NCBI GenBank assembly: GCA_018241965.1
Contig: JAFECS010000006.1
Location: 1 to 52,748 of the forward strand
Length of the DNA stretch: 52,748 bases
Source: Pseudomonadota bacterium
GTDB taxonomy: Bacteria > Pseudomonadota > Gammaproteobacteria > Berkiellales > Berkiellaceae
Direction: 5' to 3'
This document shows, piece by piece, positions 43,529 to 52,190 of this stretch (the first letter of the stretch is position 1; every line of letters starts with the position of its first letter). Made by a program: the position numbers and the translations under genes. The notes beneath the pieces were generated by a model. It was not told the origin of the DNA. It saw nothing but the letters and a program-made list of their open reading frames with translations, and ran no database searches.

Positions 43529-44872
43529 ATGGCATCTAAATCATTGAAGCAAGATCCCATCTTCAATACTAAAATTGCAGAGCAAATTCAGCATCTGATT
43601 AAGAAAAAAAAATATGAAACCCTTGAGCTTGAAAAAGAAGCTCTTTTGGAAGACTATCGAAAAAAGGAAATTGCTGCAAACAAAATATATTTTCTGCGCA
43701 AAGCATGGGAGAAAAAATTACGTGATGATATATTCAACTTAAACAAGGCTCTGCAAGAAGCCGAGTTTGCGCTTTTGAAAAAATCCATTCCCAAGAATTT
43801 TTTAAATGCTCTGCTATTAACTGCCTGCCAAGATCAAGATTGGGTTAAAGCATTAATTTTTATCTCTGTTGGCGCTAAGATGGGGCCCGAAGGGAAAGCT
43901 TTTTTAGACATAGATTTAAATAGGTTTCGTGGCAATTTTCTCCATCCGATTAAAGAGTTTGGTTTAGTCTTAGGCATTAAAGCAGTAAGCGAAGATGGTA
44001 CCTATTCAGGTGTTGCACGTATTGGCCCAACCTACCATTTAATGGCTGAGACAATACAAAATTATGCCGATTATAAACAAGATGAAGAATTTAAATTAAT
44101 TGCCGATGCCTTTCATTATACTGATCACCATGCCAATTACGATGGTAGTATCCACGACAAAGGACTCAGCAAAAAACTTTTGGCTCGTATTCAAGATCCT
44201 TCTGCCACTTTAACCTCTGTTCCAACAGGGTGTGTTGGTCATGCCATGGCAGTAACGGTTGTTCGTGATCCGAATCCGCCAGGTACTGGTGGTTATATTG
44301 TTTTTACCAATCGATGGTCTGATCCTAGCACAAGCGCAGAATCTGGCACACATATTTATCGAATTAAGGATTTGAGTCTAATCAATAAAGCATTCATTGA
44401 TACAATGGTTGATGGTGTTTTTAAATCATCTTATGCCACTATCGTCAATAAAATTGAAAGTATTGCCGATCCACATGTTCCACCAGTAACTATCAATCAA
44501 GCTCCCCAAAAATGTTATAATTGCACTATTGCAAGTCCTCGAGCTAATATTCATGGTATTTTGCTATGCCTAAAAGCAATACAACAAAAACAACTTGTTA
44601 GTGAGCTTGACTCGCATGATAAAACCGTTGTTTATGATCATTTTAAAGATTTTACCCACCGCATGCGCAGAGATAAAATTCAAGAATTAGCACAAAGAAT
44701 CACGAATACACCCAAAGATCCTTACTATAACGATTTAGTCACATTAGCTAAAGAATTTATAAAACAACATCCTGAAAAAGATGAAGAATATAAAAATATA
44801 TTAATTGAAGCATTAGAGGAAGAAAATTTAAAGCCAACATTAACTTCCCGCATAGCAAAACCCAAAATGTAA
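43529..44872 (+). CDS. candidate CE-clan (Ulp1/YopJ-like) cysteine protease effector
   Basis: A 447-residue protein with no signal peptide. Residues about 18-90 are charged and helical, probably coiled-coil. The middle reads TGCVGHAMAVTVV (H238), YIVFTNRWSD (N261) and INQAPQKCYNCTIAS (Q324/Q327, C332). The order His, Asn/Asp, Gln, Cys with spacings of about 23, 66 and 5 to 8 residues is the catalytic order of the CE clan (Ulp1, adenain, YopJ), and Gln-x-x-x-Asn-Cys-x-x-Ala-Ser resembles Cys-loop motifs I associate with Legionella-type effectors. The C-terminal 100 residues are charged, with a Glu-rich segment (ALEEENL) near the end. Proteolytic, deubiquitinating or acetyltransferase activity is all inference; overall family assignment is uncertain. 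Confidence 0.6.
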   Translation: MASKSLKQDPIFNTKIAEQIQHLIKKKKYETLELEKEALLEDYRKKEIAANKIYFLRKAWEKKLRDDIFNLNKALQEAEFALLKKSIPKNFLNALLLTACQDQDWVKALIFISVGAKMGPEGKAFLDIDLNRFRGNFLHPIKEFGLVLGIKAVSEDGTYSGVARIGPTYHLMAETIQNYADYKQDEEFKLIADAFHYTDHHANYDGSIHDKGLSKKLLARIQDPSATLTSVPTGCVGHAMAVTVVRDPNPPGTGGYIVFTNRWSDPSTSAESGTHIYRIKDLSLINKAFIDTMVDGVFKSSYATIVNKIESIADPHVPPVTINQAPQKCYNCTIASPRANIHGILLCLKAIQQKQLVSELDSHDKTVVYDHFKDFTHRMRRDKIQELAQRITNTPKDPYYNDLVTLAKEFIKQHPEKDEEYKNILIEALEEENLKPTLTSRIAKPKM

Positions 44873-44902
44873 TTTTCAGGGTCTCATCAACGACATAATC
44901 AA

Positions 44903-45625
44903 CTAATCTATATTTTTACTATCGCGCACGCCTTCAATAATGCGTGCAAAATAATAAGGTTGACGTTCAGATAAGCGATATAACAATGCTGGGCGATGAT
45001 TCGCATGGCGCATACGTCCTGTCTCTTGCAAAAACCCAGCATCCAAGAGTCTTCTGCGAAAAGACTTTTTCTCCATTTTAATGCCCAATACCAACTCGTA
45101 GGTTTTCTGTAATTCAGTGAGGGTAAATTCTTCGGGCAATAAAAATATGGGCAAAGAAGTATACAGCGATTTATTTTGTAAACGATGATAGCAATTTTCA
45201 ATAATATGTTGATGATCAAATGAAAGCGCTTTAGATAAAGTCTCGTTGATGGTCATCCATTTTAACGGCTGGGCATTCTCTTTTACGGGAAAAGCATTTT
45301 CTGCAATTAAACTGTAATATACCACACTTACCGACCAGCCACGGGGATCCCTTTCATTGTTACCAATAGTCTGCACTTGCTCAAGGTAGGGCGTATCCAC
45401 ATCTAACAAGAGTTTGATATTTCGTTTAGCGGTAAATTCTAAACTGGCATCCAGTTTGGGGTTAATTTCAGCTCTTGGCAGTGCCCAATTGCCTTGAAAC
45501 GGCGCCCGTTGTCTTTTGATCATCAAAGTACATAATTGCTCGTTAACGATAGAAAAAACCACCACATCTACCGTTAAATGCGGGTTTTGAAATTTCACTT
45601 CATTGTGTTTATTATTGTGTTCCAT
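44903..45625 (-). CDS. nrtR: NrtR-type Nudix-related transcriptional regulator of NAD metabolism
   Basis: A 240-residue protein with a Nudix-like N-terminal domain (TVDVVVFSIVNEQLCTLMIKR, FQGNWALPRAEI) whose Nudix box is degenerate and a C-terminal winged-helix domain (KSFRRRLLDAGFLQETG, then RPALLYRLSE), the layout of NrtR. NrtR senses ADP-ribose and represses NAD biosynthesis genes. Here it is 3' of nadD, with a 14-base overlap, next to pncA-pncB-nadE, so it is very likely their local regulator. ATG 45625 is chosen with AAGTGGG upstream. Confidence 0.9.
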   Translation of the reverse strand: MEHNNKHNEVKFQNPHLTVDVVVFSIVNEQLCTLMIKRQRAPFQGNWALPRAEINPKLDASLEFTAKRNIKLLLDVDTPYLEQVQTIGNNERDPRGWSVSVVYYSLIAENAFPVKENAQPLKWMTINETLSKALSFDHQHIIENCYHRLQNKSLYTSLPIFLLPEEFTLTELQKTYELVLGIKMEKKSFRRRLLDAGFLQETGRMRHANHRPALLYRLSERQPYYFARIIEGVRDSKNID

Positions 45626-46223
45626 GACCCACTTCACTTACTCGATACAACTTATGTAGCTCTACATAGTCGGCAATTTTGCTACCCAGGATCTTAACCA
45701 ATTTTTGATAACGAACTTTATCATCCTTAGCGTAAGTAGCGCAGATCTCTCTGGCTAATGTACTATGAACGGGAAGATTCTCTTTAACCACAAACAATGG
45801 CCAGTTATTTTCTATATCTTGATAACGGAAAAATTTTTGCCAAACGGCTTGGGTACTATTATCAGGCCCTAGTATAAAACGCAATTGTACGCTCTGATGT
45901 TGCTTTTGATAATGCGCATCCAATGCCTTTAACACATCGTAAGTGTAAATTGGCCCTTGCCCTTGGTTATGTTTAAGCAAGGTTTCTTCAATGCGCGAAA
46001 TAGTGATTTTAGGGTACCGTTCAAACGGTAACTCGCTGATAAAAAGCGTTAACATTGCTAAACGATGTTCAAGAGGAATTAATTCTTTCCCAAACGCATG
46101 CCAAACCGCAGGCACTAACAAAATCTCATCAAAATCAGGGGCCGCCTGAACAAGCACATCACGATGCCCCAAGGTGGGTGGGTTAAAACTGGCGCCAAAA
46201 ACCCCAATTCTTTGCATATTCAT
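45612..46223 (-). CDS. nadD: nicotinate/nicotinamide mononucleotide adenylyltransferase
   Basis: A 203-residue nucleotidyltransferase. RIGVFGASFNPPTLGHRDVL holds the GxFxPx(T/H)xGH motif of NMN/NaMN adenylyltransferases, FILGPDNS follows mid-protein and the final motif reads HSTLAREICA where ISSTxIR is usual. It makes NaAD or NAD from the mononucleotide and ATP. Distinct from the more common NadD near rsfS, it belongs here to the salvage cluster. Start at 46223 (GGGGA 4 bases upstream); an earlier ATG would invade the divergent pncA region. Confidence 0.88.
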   Translation of the reverse strand: MNMQRIGVFGASFNPPTLGHRDVLVQAAPDFDEILLVPAVWHAFGKELIPLEHRLAMLTLFISELPFERYPKITISRIEETLLKHNQGQGPIYTYDVLKALDAHYQKQHQSVQLRFILGPDNSTQAVWQKFFRYQDIENNWPLFVVKENLPVHSTLAREICATYAKDDKVRYQKLVKILGSKIADYVELHKLYRVSEVGHGTQ

Positions 46224-46264
46224 CAATCCCCATTTGACAACGCGGGCCAAGTATTAGATCATGT

Positions 46265-46285
46265 TAGTGTGGGTGTGCCACTAAG
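46265..46285. promoter_or_regulatory. candidate NrtR operator
   Basis: TTAGTG, nine bases, CACTAA, a 21-base inverted repeat in the 78-base gap between the divergent nadD-nrtR and pncA-pncB-nadE operons. Its position suits control of both directions. NrtR binding is inferred from context. Confidence 0.4.
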
Positions 46286-46301
46286 TCAAGTGAGTTGCTC
46301 G

Positions 46302-46976
46302 ATGAACATAAAAGCCCTTAAATCACAAATAGCCAGCCTCGATGTGGATGCGCAATATAGCTTCACACCAGTGTGCCCTAATGAGCTCCCTATTCCCTCA
46401 GGGCATGAAATCGTTGATGAATTAAATCGCCAGGCCACCTTTGCCACCTACCGCATAGGCTCTAAAGATGCCCATAGCCCCAAGGCGAAATGGGTGGCAA
46501 CCAAAGAAAACCCTGTGCTTAGCAAAATTGAGGGTAAAAATATCGATGTACGCTGGCCAGAACATTGTGTACCTGGCACCAAAGGATTTGAAAACCTGGA
46601 AGGTTTACCGCATCCGCATGATTATGATTTTTATGTTTGGAAAGGGGTTGAACCCGACATGCATCCTTATGGGGCTTGCTATCATGATTTACAAGATAAA
46701 CTTAGCACCGGTGTGATAGAATTTTTACACCAAAAAAAGGTTACCACCGTAATTGTAGGGGGGTTGGCCACTGATTATTGTCTTAAAAACACGGTGATGC
46801 AATTGCTCAAAGCAGGGTTTATTACCATCGTTAATTTAGGTGCCTCTCGCGGTTTAGCCCCCAAAACAACCCGCGATGCCATTGAATTAATGAAACAAAA
46901 TGGCGCTATCATTATTCAATCTAGCGCCGAGTTGCCAACCTTGCTCAATAACTTCGAATTAACCATAGCAAAATAA
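46302..46976 (+). CDS. pncA: nicotinamidase
   Basis: A 224-residue isochorismatase-fold nicotinamidase. VDAQYSFTP holds the catalytic aspartate, DAHSP and RWPEHCVPGTKG the metal-binding and substrate region, VWKG the lysine and VGGLATDYCLKNT the nucleophilic cysteine. It converts nicotinamide to nicotinate. The frame is open 46 codons upstream, over the nadD start on the other strand, but ATG 46302 with GTGAG upstream gives the normal length. Eight bases separate it from pncB. Confidence 0.93.
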   Translation: MNIKALKSQIASLDVDAQYSFTPVCPNELPIPSGHEIVDELNRQATFATYRIGSKDAHSPKAKWVATKENPVLSKIEGKNIDVRWPEHCVPGTKGFENLEGLPHPHDYDFYVWKGVEPDMHPYGACYHDLQDKLSTGVIEFLHQKKVTTVIVGGLATDYCLKNTVMQLLKAGFITIVNLGASRGLAPKTTRDAIELMKQNGAIIIQSSAELPTLLNNFELTIAK

Positions 46977-46984
46977 GTCATTCA

Positions 46985-48154
46985 ATGGATAATTTTATTA
47001 TTAATTCCTTACTGGATACGGATTTATATAAATTTACGATGATGCAATGTGTCATGCATCATTTCCCACTTACCCAAGTTGCCTATCAATTTAAATGTCG
47101 TAAGCCTGTTAAATTGGCGCACTTAGCAAAGGCTATAGAAGAACAAATCTCACACTTATGCCAACTACGCTTAACTGAAGATGAACTTGCCTATCTTGCC
47201 AGCTTACCCTTTTTTAAAGCAGATTTTATCGATTTCTTAAAGTCCTTTACGCTGAATACCAAGAATATCCAAGTGAGCGTAAAAGATGATCTTAACATTA
47301 AAATTCAAGGCCCCTGGTTAGAGACGATTTTATTTGAGGTACCGGTATTAGCGATTGTCAGCGAAGTTTACTATCGCCATACTTACCCCAATTCAGATCT
47401 CACCCTGGCCAAAGAACGCCTGAATGAGAAAATTGCCTTTATCCAGCAAGACGCTTATCGCAACTTACGTTTTTCCGATTTTGGTACCAGAAGGCGCTTT
47501 TCTAAAAATTGGCATGAACAATTAATTGGCATATTAAAAGAAAAGTGTCCCATCCAATTTAATGGCACCAGTAATACGCTTTTTGCGAAACAAATGGATT
47601 TAAAACCCATCGGCACCATGGCTCATGAATACTTGCAAGCCTTTCAAGTATTGGCGCCACAATTAAAAGGATCGCAAAAGTTTGCTTTAAATATTTGGCT
47701 TGAAGAATATAAAGATAAACTGGGTATTGCACTGACCGACACCTTAACCATGGATGTTTTCCTGCAGGAATTTGATAAAGATCTCGCCATGCATTACAGC
47801 GGGCTGCGTCAGGATTCTGGCGATCCTATCGCTTGGGGTGAAAAAGCGTTAAAACATTATGAGAAACTCGGCATAGATCCTAAAAACAAGGTTTTTGTGT
47901 TTAGCGATAATTTAACCTTTGAAAAAATGGCAAACATATTTAGTCATTTTAAAGATAAATGCCAACCCTATTTTGGCATAGGAACAAATTTAACCAACGA
48001 TGTCGGCTACACGCCCTTAGATATTGTCATTAAAATGACCCATACTAACCATCATCCGGTGATTAAAATCTCCGATAGTAAAGGCAAGCTGGTATCTGAG
48101 GATGAATCCTACTTACACCTTGTTAAAGAAACCTTTCAGCTACAGGAAGTCTAA
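46985..48154 (+). CDS. pncB: nicotinate phosphoribosyltransferase
   Basis: A 389-residue NAPRTase. Family marks include LLDTDLYKFTMMQ at the start, RFSDFGTRRRFS (phosphoribosyl region), SNTLFAKQMDLKPIGTMAHE with the histidine phosphorylated during catalysis, and HYSGLRQDSGDPIAWGEK. It makes nicotinate mononucleotide from nicotinate and PRPP with ATP hydrolysis. Its stop overlaps the nadE start by one base. Confidence 0.96.
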   Translation: MDNFIINSLLDTDLYKFTMMQCVMHHFPLTQVAYQFKCRKPVKLAHLAKAIEEQISHLCQLRLTEDELAYLASLPFFKADFIDFLKSFTLNTKNIQVSVKDDLNIKIQGPWLETILFEVPVLAIVSEVYYRHTYPNSDLTLAKERLNEKIAFIQQDAYRNLRFSDFGTRRRFSKNWHEQLIGILKEKCPIQFNGTSNTLFAKQMDLKPIGTMAHEYLQAFQVLAPQLKGSQKFALNIWLEEYKDKLGIALTDTLTMDVFLQEFDKDLAMHYSGLRQDSGDPIAWGEKALKHYEKLGIDPKNKVFVFSDNLTFEKMANIFSHFKDKCQPYFGIGTNLTNDVGYTPLDIVIKMTHTNHHPVIKISDSKGKLVSEDESYLHLVKETFQLQEV

Positions 48155-49830
48155 TGCGTATAGCGATTGCTCAATTAAATTACAAAATCGGTGACTTTGC
48201 TGGAAACTACGCAAAAATAGAAAAAGCGATTGTAGAAAAAGCGCCACTATGCGATTTAATTATTTTTTCAGAATTAAGCTTATGTGGCTACTATCCGATG
48301 GATTTAATTGATAGTGCTGATTTTATTGCACTTCAAGATGAGACTATCGCTAAACTTGAAAAACTGACTGAAGATCTAAAAACCAGCGTGGTGATTGGCA
48401 TTATTGATAAAAACAAAGGCAGAGGAAAATCTTACCACAACAGTTTGTGTTTAATCAGCAAAGGTAAACGCCTATACACATACGACAAGCGTTTATTGCC
48501 TGTTTACAATATCTTCGATGAAGCCAGGCATTTTGCGCCTGGCAATAAACCAGGGGTGACCACTTTTGAAGGCGTCAAAATTGGCTTTTTGATCTGTGAA
48601 GATGGTTGGGCAGGCGAAGACAATATCCTTTATGAATGCAACCCAGTCAACGATTTAAGTACGTTGGCGGTTGATTTGATTATTAGCATTAATGGTTCGC
48701 CCAGTAATATTGGCAAACAAGCAGAGAGAGTTAAACATTTCTCTCCTATCGCCAAACGCTGCCACGCACCGCTATTATTTATCAATCAAGTAGGCGGCAA
48801 CGATGATATTATCTTCGATGGGGCAAGTTTTGCCGTCGATGCCAAAGGACAATTGCAAGGTTGCATGCCTTCTTTTCAAGAAAGCGTTGGAACTTTGGCT
48901 ATATCAAATAAACAACTTACTTTGAATGAAGAATTTAAACCTTACCAAGCACCCACAGAATGTGAATTATTTTATCAACAAACCATTTTAGGCCTAAAAG
49001 ACTATGTCTCTAAATGTGGCTTTCAACAGGTTGTGTTGGGGCTTTCCGGCGGCATTGATAGCGCATTGACACTTGTTCTGGCGGTGAAAGCACTAGGCAA
49101 ACAAAATGTAACTGCTTTATCGATGCCAGCAAGATATTCCTCAAAAAGCAGTGTAGATGATGCCAAAGCGCTGTGCGACGCCTTGGGCGTTACTATGATA
49201 ATAGCCCCTATTGAAGAAGAATTTAGCTTATGTTTAACCCAGTTTGAAAAAAACTTTAAACAAAAGCCAAGTTCTTTAACCGAGCAAAATATTCAAGCAC
49301 GATTGCGTGGTAGAATTTTGATGGAATATTCTAATCAAACAGGTGCGTTAGTGCTTTCAACGGGTAACAAAAGCGAATTAAGCGTTGGTTATACTACCAT
49401 TTATGGTGATATGACGGGTGGTTTTAATATGATTGGCGATCTTTATAAAACGCAAGTTTATGAATTAGCAAAATATTATAATCAATTACACCCAGAACAC
49501 GCTATTCCTGACGCCATCATTCACAAAGCGCCAAGTGCTGAACTTGCGCCTAATCAAAAAGATGCCGATTCTTTGCCTGAGTACGACATCCTCGATCCTA
49601 TTTTAAAATTATATATTGAAGGGGATCTGTTACCTAAAGCTGAGCAAAAACAATATCAAGATAAAATTCAACATCTTTCAAAAGAACTCATCCTTAAAGT
49701 GCACAAGATGGTAGATAATGCCGAATTCAAACGCAGGCAATCTCCGCCTATCATACGTGTGCAACGTCGCGCATTTGGGATGGGCCGCCAAGTACCTATC
49801 GCAGCGATTTATCCTTATCCTAAGGGCTAA
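48154..49830 (+). CDS. nadE: glutamine-dependent NAD+ synthetase
   Basis: A 558-residue two-domain enzyme. Residues 1-250 form a carbon-nitrogen hydrolase (glutaminase) domain with the E-K-C triad region (FSELSLCGYYP, YDKRLLPVYN, FLICEDGW). Residues about 275-558 form the NAD synthetase with the ATP P-loop LSGGIDSAL, STGNKSELSVGYTT and HKAPSAELAPNQKD. It amidates NaAD to NAD with glutamine-derived ammonia, completing the salvage route encoded by pncA, pncB, nadD and nadE here. Confidence 0.97.
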   Translation: MRIAIAQLNYKIGDFAGNYAKIEKAIVEKAPLCDLIIFSELSLCGYYPMDLIDSADFIALQDETIAKLEKLTEDLKTSVVIGIIDKNKGRGKSYHNSLCLISKGKRLYTYDKRLLPVYNIFDEARHFAPGNKPGVTTFEGVKIGFLICEDGWAGEDNILYECNPVNDLSTLAVDLIISINGSPSNIGKQAERVKHFSPIAKRCHAPLLFINQVGGNDDIIFDGASFAVDAKGQLQGCMPSFQESVGTLAISNKQLTLNEEFKPYQAPTECELFYQQTILGLKDYVSKCGFQQVVLGLSGGIDSALTLVLAVKALGKQNVTALSMPARYSSKSSVDDAKALCDALGVTMIIAPIEEEFSLCLTQFEKNFKQKPSSLTEQNIQARLRGRILMEYSNQTGALVLSTGNKSELSVGYTTIYGDMTGGFNMIGDLYKTQVYELAKYYNQLHPEHAIPDAIIHKAPSAELAPNQKDADSLPEYDILDPILKLYIEGDLLPKAEQKQYQDKIQHLSKELILKVHKMVDNAEFKRRQSPPIIRVQRRAFGMGRQVPIAAIYPYPKG

Positions 49831-49927
49831 AACTGCGTTTACTGTCTTTATACTCAACGCTTAACTGGCTGCCTTTTGCTATATCTTAATATATTAAAGG
49901 CTCCTTTATGGATAAAAGCGTGGTTTT

Positions 49928-50896
49928 ATGCCCTATGCAAATACAATTTTAGAATGTATTGGCAACACCCCCTTAGTCAAATTAAATCGCGTTATTGATA
50001 AAAACGCTGCCACTGTTTTAGTGAAATGTGAATTTATGAACCCCAGCGGCTCGATTAAAGATCGCATGGCGCTTTATATTATTGAACAAGCAGAAAAGCG
50101 AGGTGAGCTAAAGCCAGGTGGCGTGATTGTAGAAAACACCTCAGGCAATACAGGCTTAGCGCTTGCGATGATAGCGGCGGTAAAAGGCTATCGTTGTATT
50201 TTTACCTTGCCCGATAAAATGAGCCAAGAAAAAATTAATTCGCTGAAAGCTTATGGGGCACACGTGGTTGTTACCCCCACCGATGTTCCAGGTGATTCCC
50301 CAGAACATTATGTGAATAAAGCCAAACAAATTGCCAAAGAAACTGCTGGCGCATTTTATGTGAATCAATATCATAATCAAGATAATATCGCTGCCCATTA
50401 TCACTCCACAGCAGCAGAAATTTGGCAACAAACCAACGGGCAATTTGATGCTTTTGTGGCAGGCACCGGCACCGGCGGCACTATTTCAGGCGTGGGACGA
50501 TTTATCAAAGAAAAAACCAAGCAGATTAAAGTCATTGGTGCCGATCCTGTCGGCAGTATCCATTATGATTATTTTTATACCAAAAAATTAGTAACCCCTG
50601 CTATTTATAAGGTAGAAGGGATCGGCGAAGATATTTTATGCGAAGCGCTGGATTTTTCTGTGATTGACGAAATGGTGCAAACCAATGATAATCAAGCTTT
50701 TAACATGGCAAGACGGCTGGTAAAAGAAGAAGGTTTATTTTGTGGTGGTTCTTCTGGTGCAATAGTCCATGCTGCTTGTGAAGTTGCCAAAAAACTGGGG
50801 CCAGGCAAAACGGTGGTCACCGTACTCACCGACTCAGGCTCACGCTATATCTCTAAATTTCTAAATGATGATTGGATGCAACAAAACGGATTTTAA
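49928..50896 (+). CDS. cystathionine beta-synthase/cysteine synthase family PLP enzyme
   Basis: A 322-residue fold-type II PLP enzyme: ECIGNTPLVKLN, PLP lysine K44 in NPSGSIKDRMA, ENTSGNTGLALAM, GTGTGGTISGVGRF and TVLTDSGSRYISKF. The sequence EDFL/YISKF-type end and immediate linkage to a gamma-lyase gene favour cystathionine beta-synthase in reverse transsulfuration over O-acetylserine sulfhydrylase. No CBS regulatory domain. The upstream ribosome binding site is poor; a better site (AAAGG) precedes an ATG at 49908 in another frame that would encode 14 residues overlapping the start. Confidence 0.9.
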   Translation: MPYANTILECIGNTPLVKLNRVIDKNAATVLVKCEFMNPSGSIKDRMALYIIEQAEKRGELKPGGVIVENTSGNTGLALAMIAAVKGYRCIFTLPDKMSQEKINSLKAYGAHVVVTPTDVPGDSPEHYVNKAKQIAKETAGAFYVNQYHNQDNIAAHYHSTAAEIWQQTNGQFDAFVAGTGTGGTISGVGRFIKEKTKQIKVIGADPVGSIHYDYFYTKKLVTPAIYKVEGIGEDILCEALDFSVIDEMVQTNDNQAFNMARRLVKEEGLFCGGSSGAIVHAACEVAKKLGPGKTVVTVLTDSGSRYISKFLNDDWMQQNGF

Positions 50897-52066
50897 ATGA
50901 AAAAGAGTGATAAAAATTCTGAATTACAATTTGCCACCAAAGCAATTCATGCAGGGTACACCCCCGATCACACGGGCGCGGTGATGCCACCGGTTTATTT
51001 AACCTCTACCTATGCGCAGGTTAGCCCCGGCCACCCGATGAGCAAATATGAATATTCCAGAACAGCCAACCCAACACGAGATGTGCTAGAAAATTGCTTA
51101 GCTGTGCTTGAAAACGGCAACCATGGTTTATGTTTTGCTTCAGGCTGCGCCGCTTTTAATACCTTATTGCAACTTTTTAAACCTGGCGATCATGTGATTG
51201 TCAGCGATGATGTGTATGGCGGCACTTTACGTTTACTGGCCAATGTCTTTTTACAATGGGGAATAAGTTATACCCAGTGCGATATGACAAATTTAGAAGC
51301 CTTTAAAAAAGCATACACAGAAAATACCGTATTAATCTGGTTAGAAACGCCTTCTAATCCTTTATTAAAAATAATGGATATCGCAGCACTTTGTGAGATT
51401 AATAAAATGCAATCAAAACCAGCCTTAGTGGCTGTTGATAATACTTTTGCAACACCTTACTTACAATCGCCCCTAACGTTAGGGGCAGATATTGTCTGCC
51501 ACTCGAGCACCAAATATATTGGTGGGCATTCAGATGTTATAGGTGGCGCATTGATTGTGAAGGATAAAGCCTTAGCAGAAAAACTCTATTACTACCAAAA
51601 TGCCACAGGCGCCATTCCTAGCCCCATGGATTGTTTTTTGCTTATTCGTTCGCTTAAAACGTTACCGGTACGCATGAAAGCGCACTGTGAAAATGCGCTT
51701 CAAATTGCAGAATTTTTACAAAATCATCCTAAAGTTTCTAAAGTGATTTATCCTGGCCTTTCAACCCACCCTCAGCATGCCTTAGCCAAAAAACAAATGC
51801 GCGACTTTGGCGGCATGATAAGCGTGGTGCTGAAAGGAGACGTTGCCTTTGTGAACCAATTTTTGCAAAGATTAACTATTTTTACGCTAGCAGAATCTTT
51901 AGGTGGCGTAGAATCTCTCATTGAGCACCCGGCAGTGATGACGCATGCTGCCATCCCTCAAGCACATCGGCAAAAAATTGGCATTGAAGAGACTTTAGTG
52001 CGCATTTCGGTGGGCATTGAGGATGCTAAAGATCTTATAGCGGATTTAAAGCAGGCGCTTGCTTAA
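50897..52066 (+). CDS. cystathionine gamma-lyase/gamma-synthase family PLP enzyme
   Basis: A 389-residue trans-sulfuration enzyme. YEYSRTANPTRDVLE, FASGCAAFNTLLQL, ETPSNPLLKIMDI, VDNTFATPYLQSP and PLP lysine K206 in HSSTKYIGGHSDV are all in place. Its ATG follows the previous stop codon directly, so it is coupled to the beta-synthase; together they can turn homocysteine and serine into cysteine through cystathionine. The exact reaction (lyase or synthase) cannot be fixed from sequence alone. Confidence 0.93.
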   Translation: MKKSDKNSELQFATKAIHAGYTPDHTGAVMPPVYLTSTYAQVSPGHPMSKYEYSRTANPTRDVLENCLAVLENGNHGLCFASGCAAFNTLLQLFKPGDHVIVSDDVYGGTLRLLANVFLQWGISYTQCDMTNLEAFKKAYTENTVLIWLETPSNPLLKIMDIAALCEINKMQSKPALVAVDNTFATPYLQSPLTLGADIVCHSSTKYIGGHSDVIGGALIVKDKALAEKLYYYQNATGAIPSPMDCFLLIRSLKTLPVRMKAHCENALQIAEFLQNHPKVSKVIYPGLSTHPQHALAKKQMRDFGGMISVVLKGDVAFVNQFLQRLTIFTLAESLGGVESLIEHPAVMTHAAIPQAHRQKIGIEETLVRISVGIEDAKDLIADLKQALA

Positions 52067-52152
52067 GTTTCATTTTTTACCCTCCCCTATTCTTTGAGGC
52101 ATATGTCTCTGAAGTAGAGAAATATATGACATGTTTCTAACTAGATAATATG

Positions 52153-52186
52153 TATAATCCTGCCTAAGCATCAAATAGCAGGATTA
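52153..52186 (+). promoter_or_regulatory. -10 box and inverted repeat over the ribosome binding site
   Basis: A TATAAT box at 52153-52158 overlaps the left arm of an exact inverted repeat, TAATCCTGC (52155-52163) with GCAGGATTA (52178-52186). The right arm contains the AGGA ribosome binding site of the following gene. It could be a repressor site. Confidence 0.5.
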
Positions 52187-52190
52187 CCTC

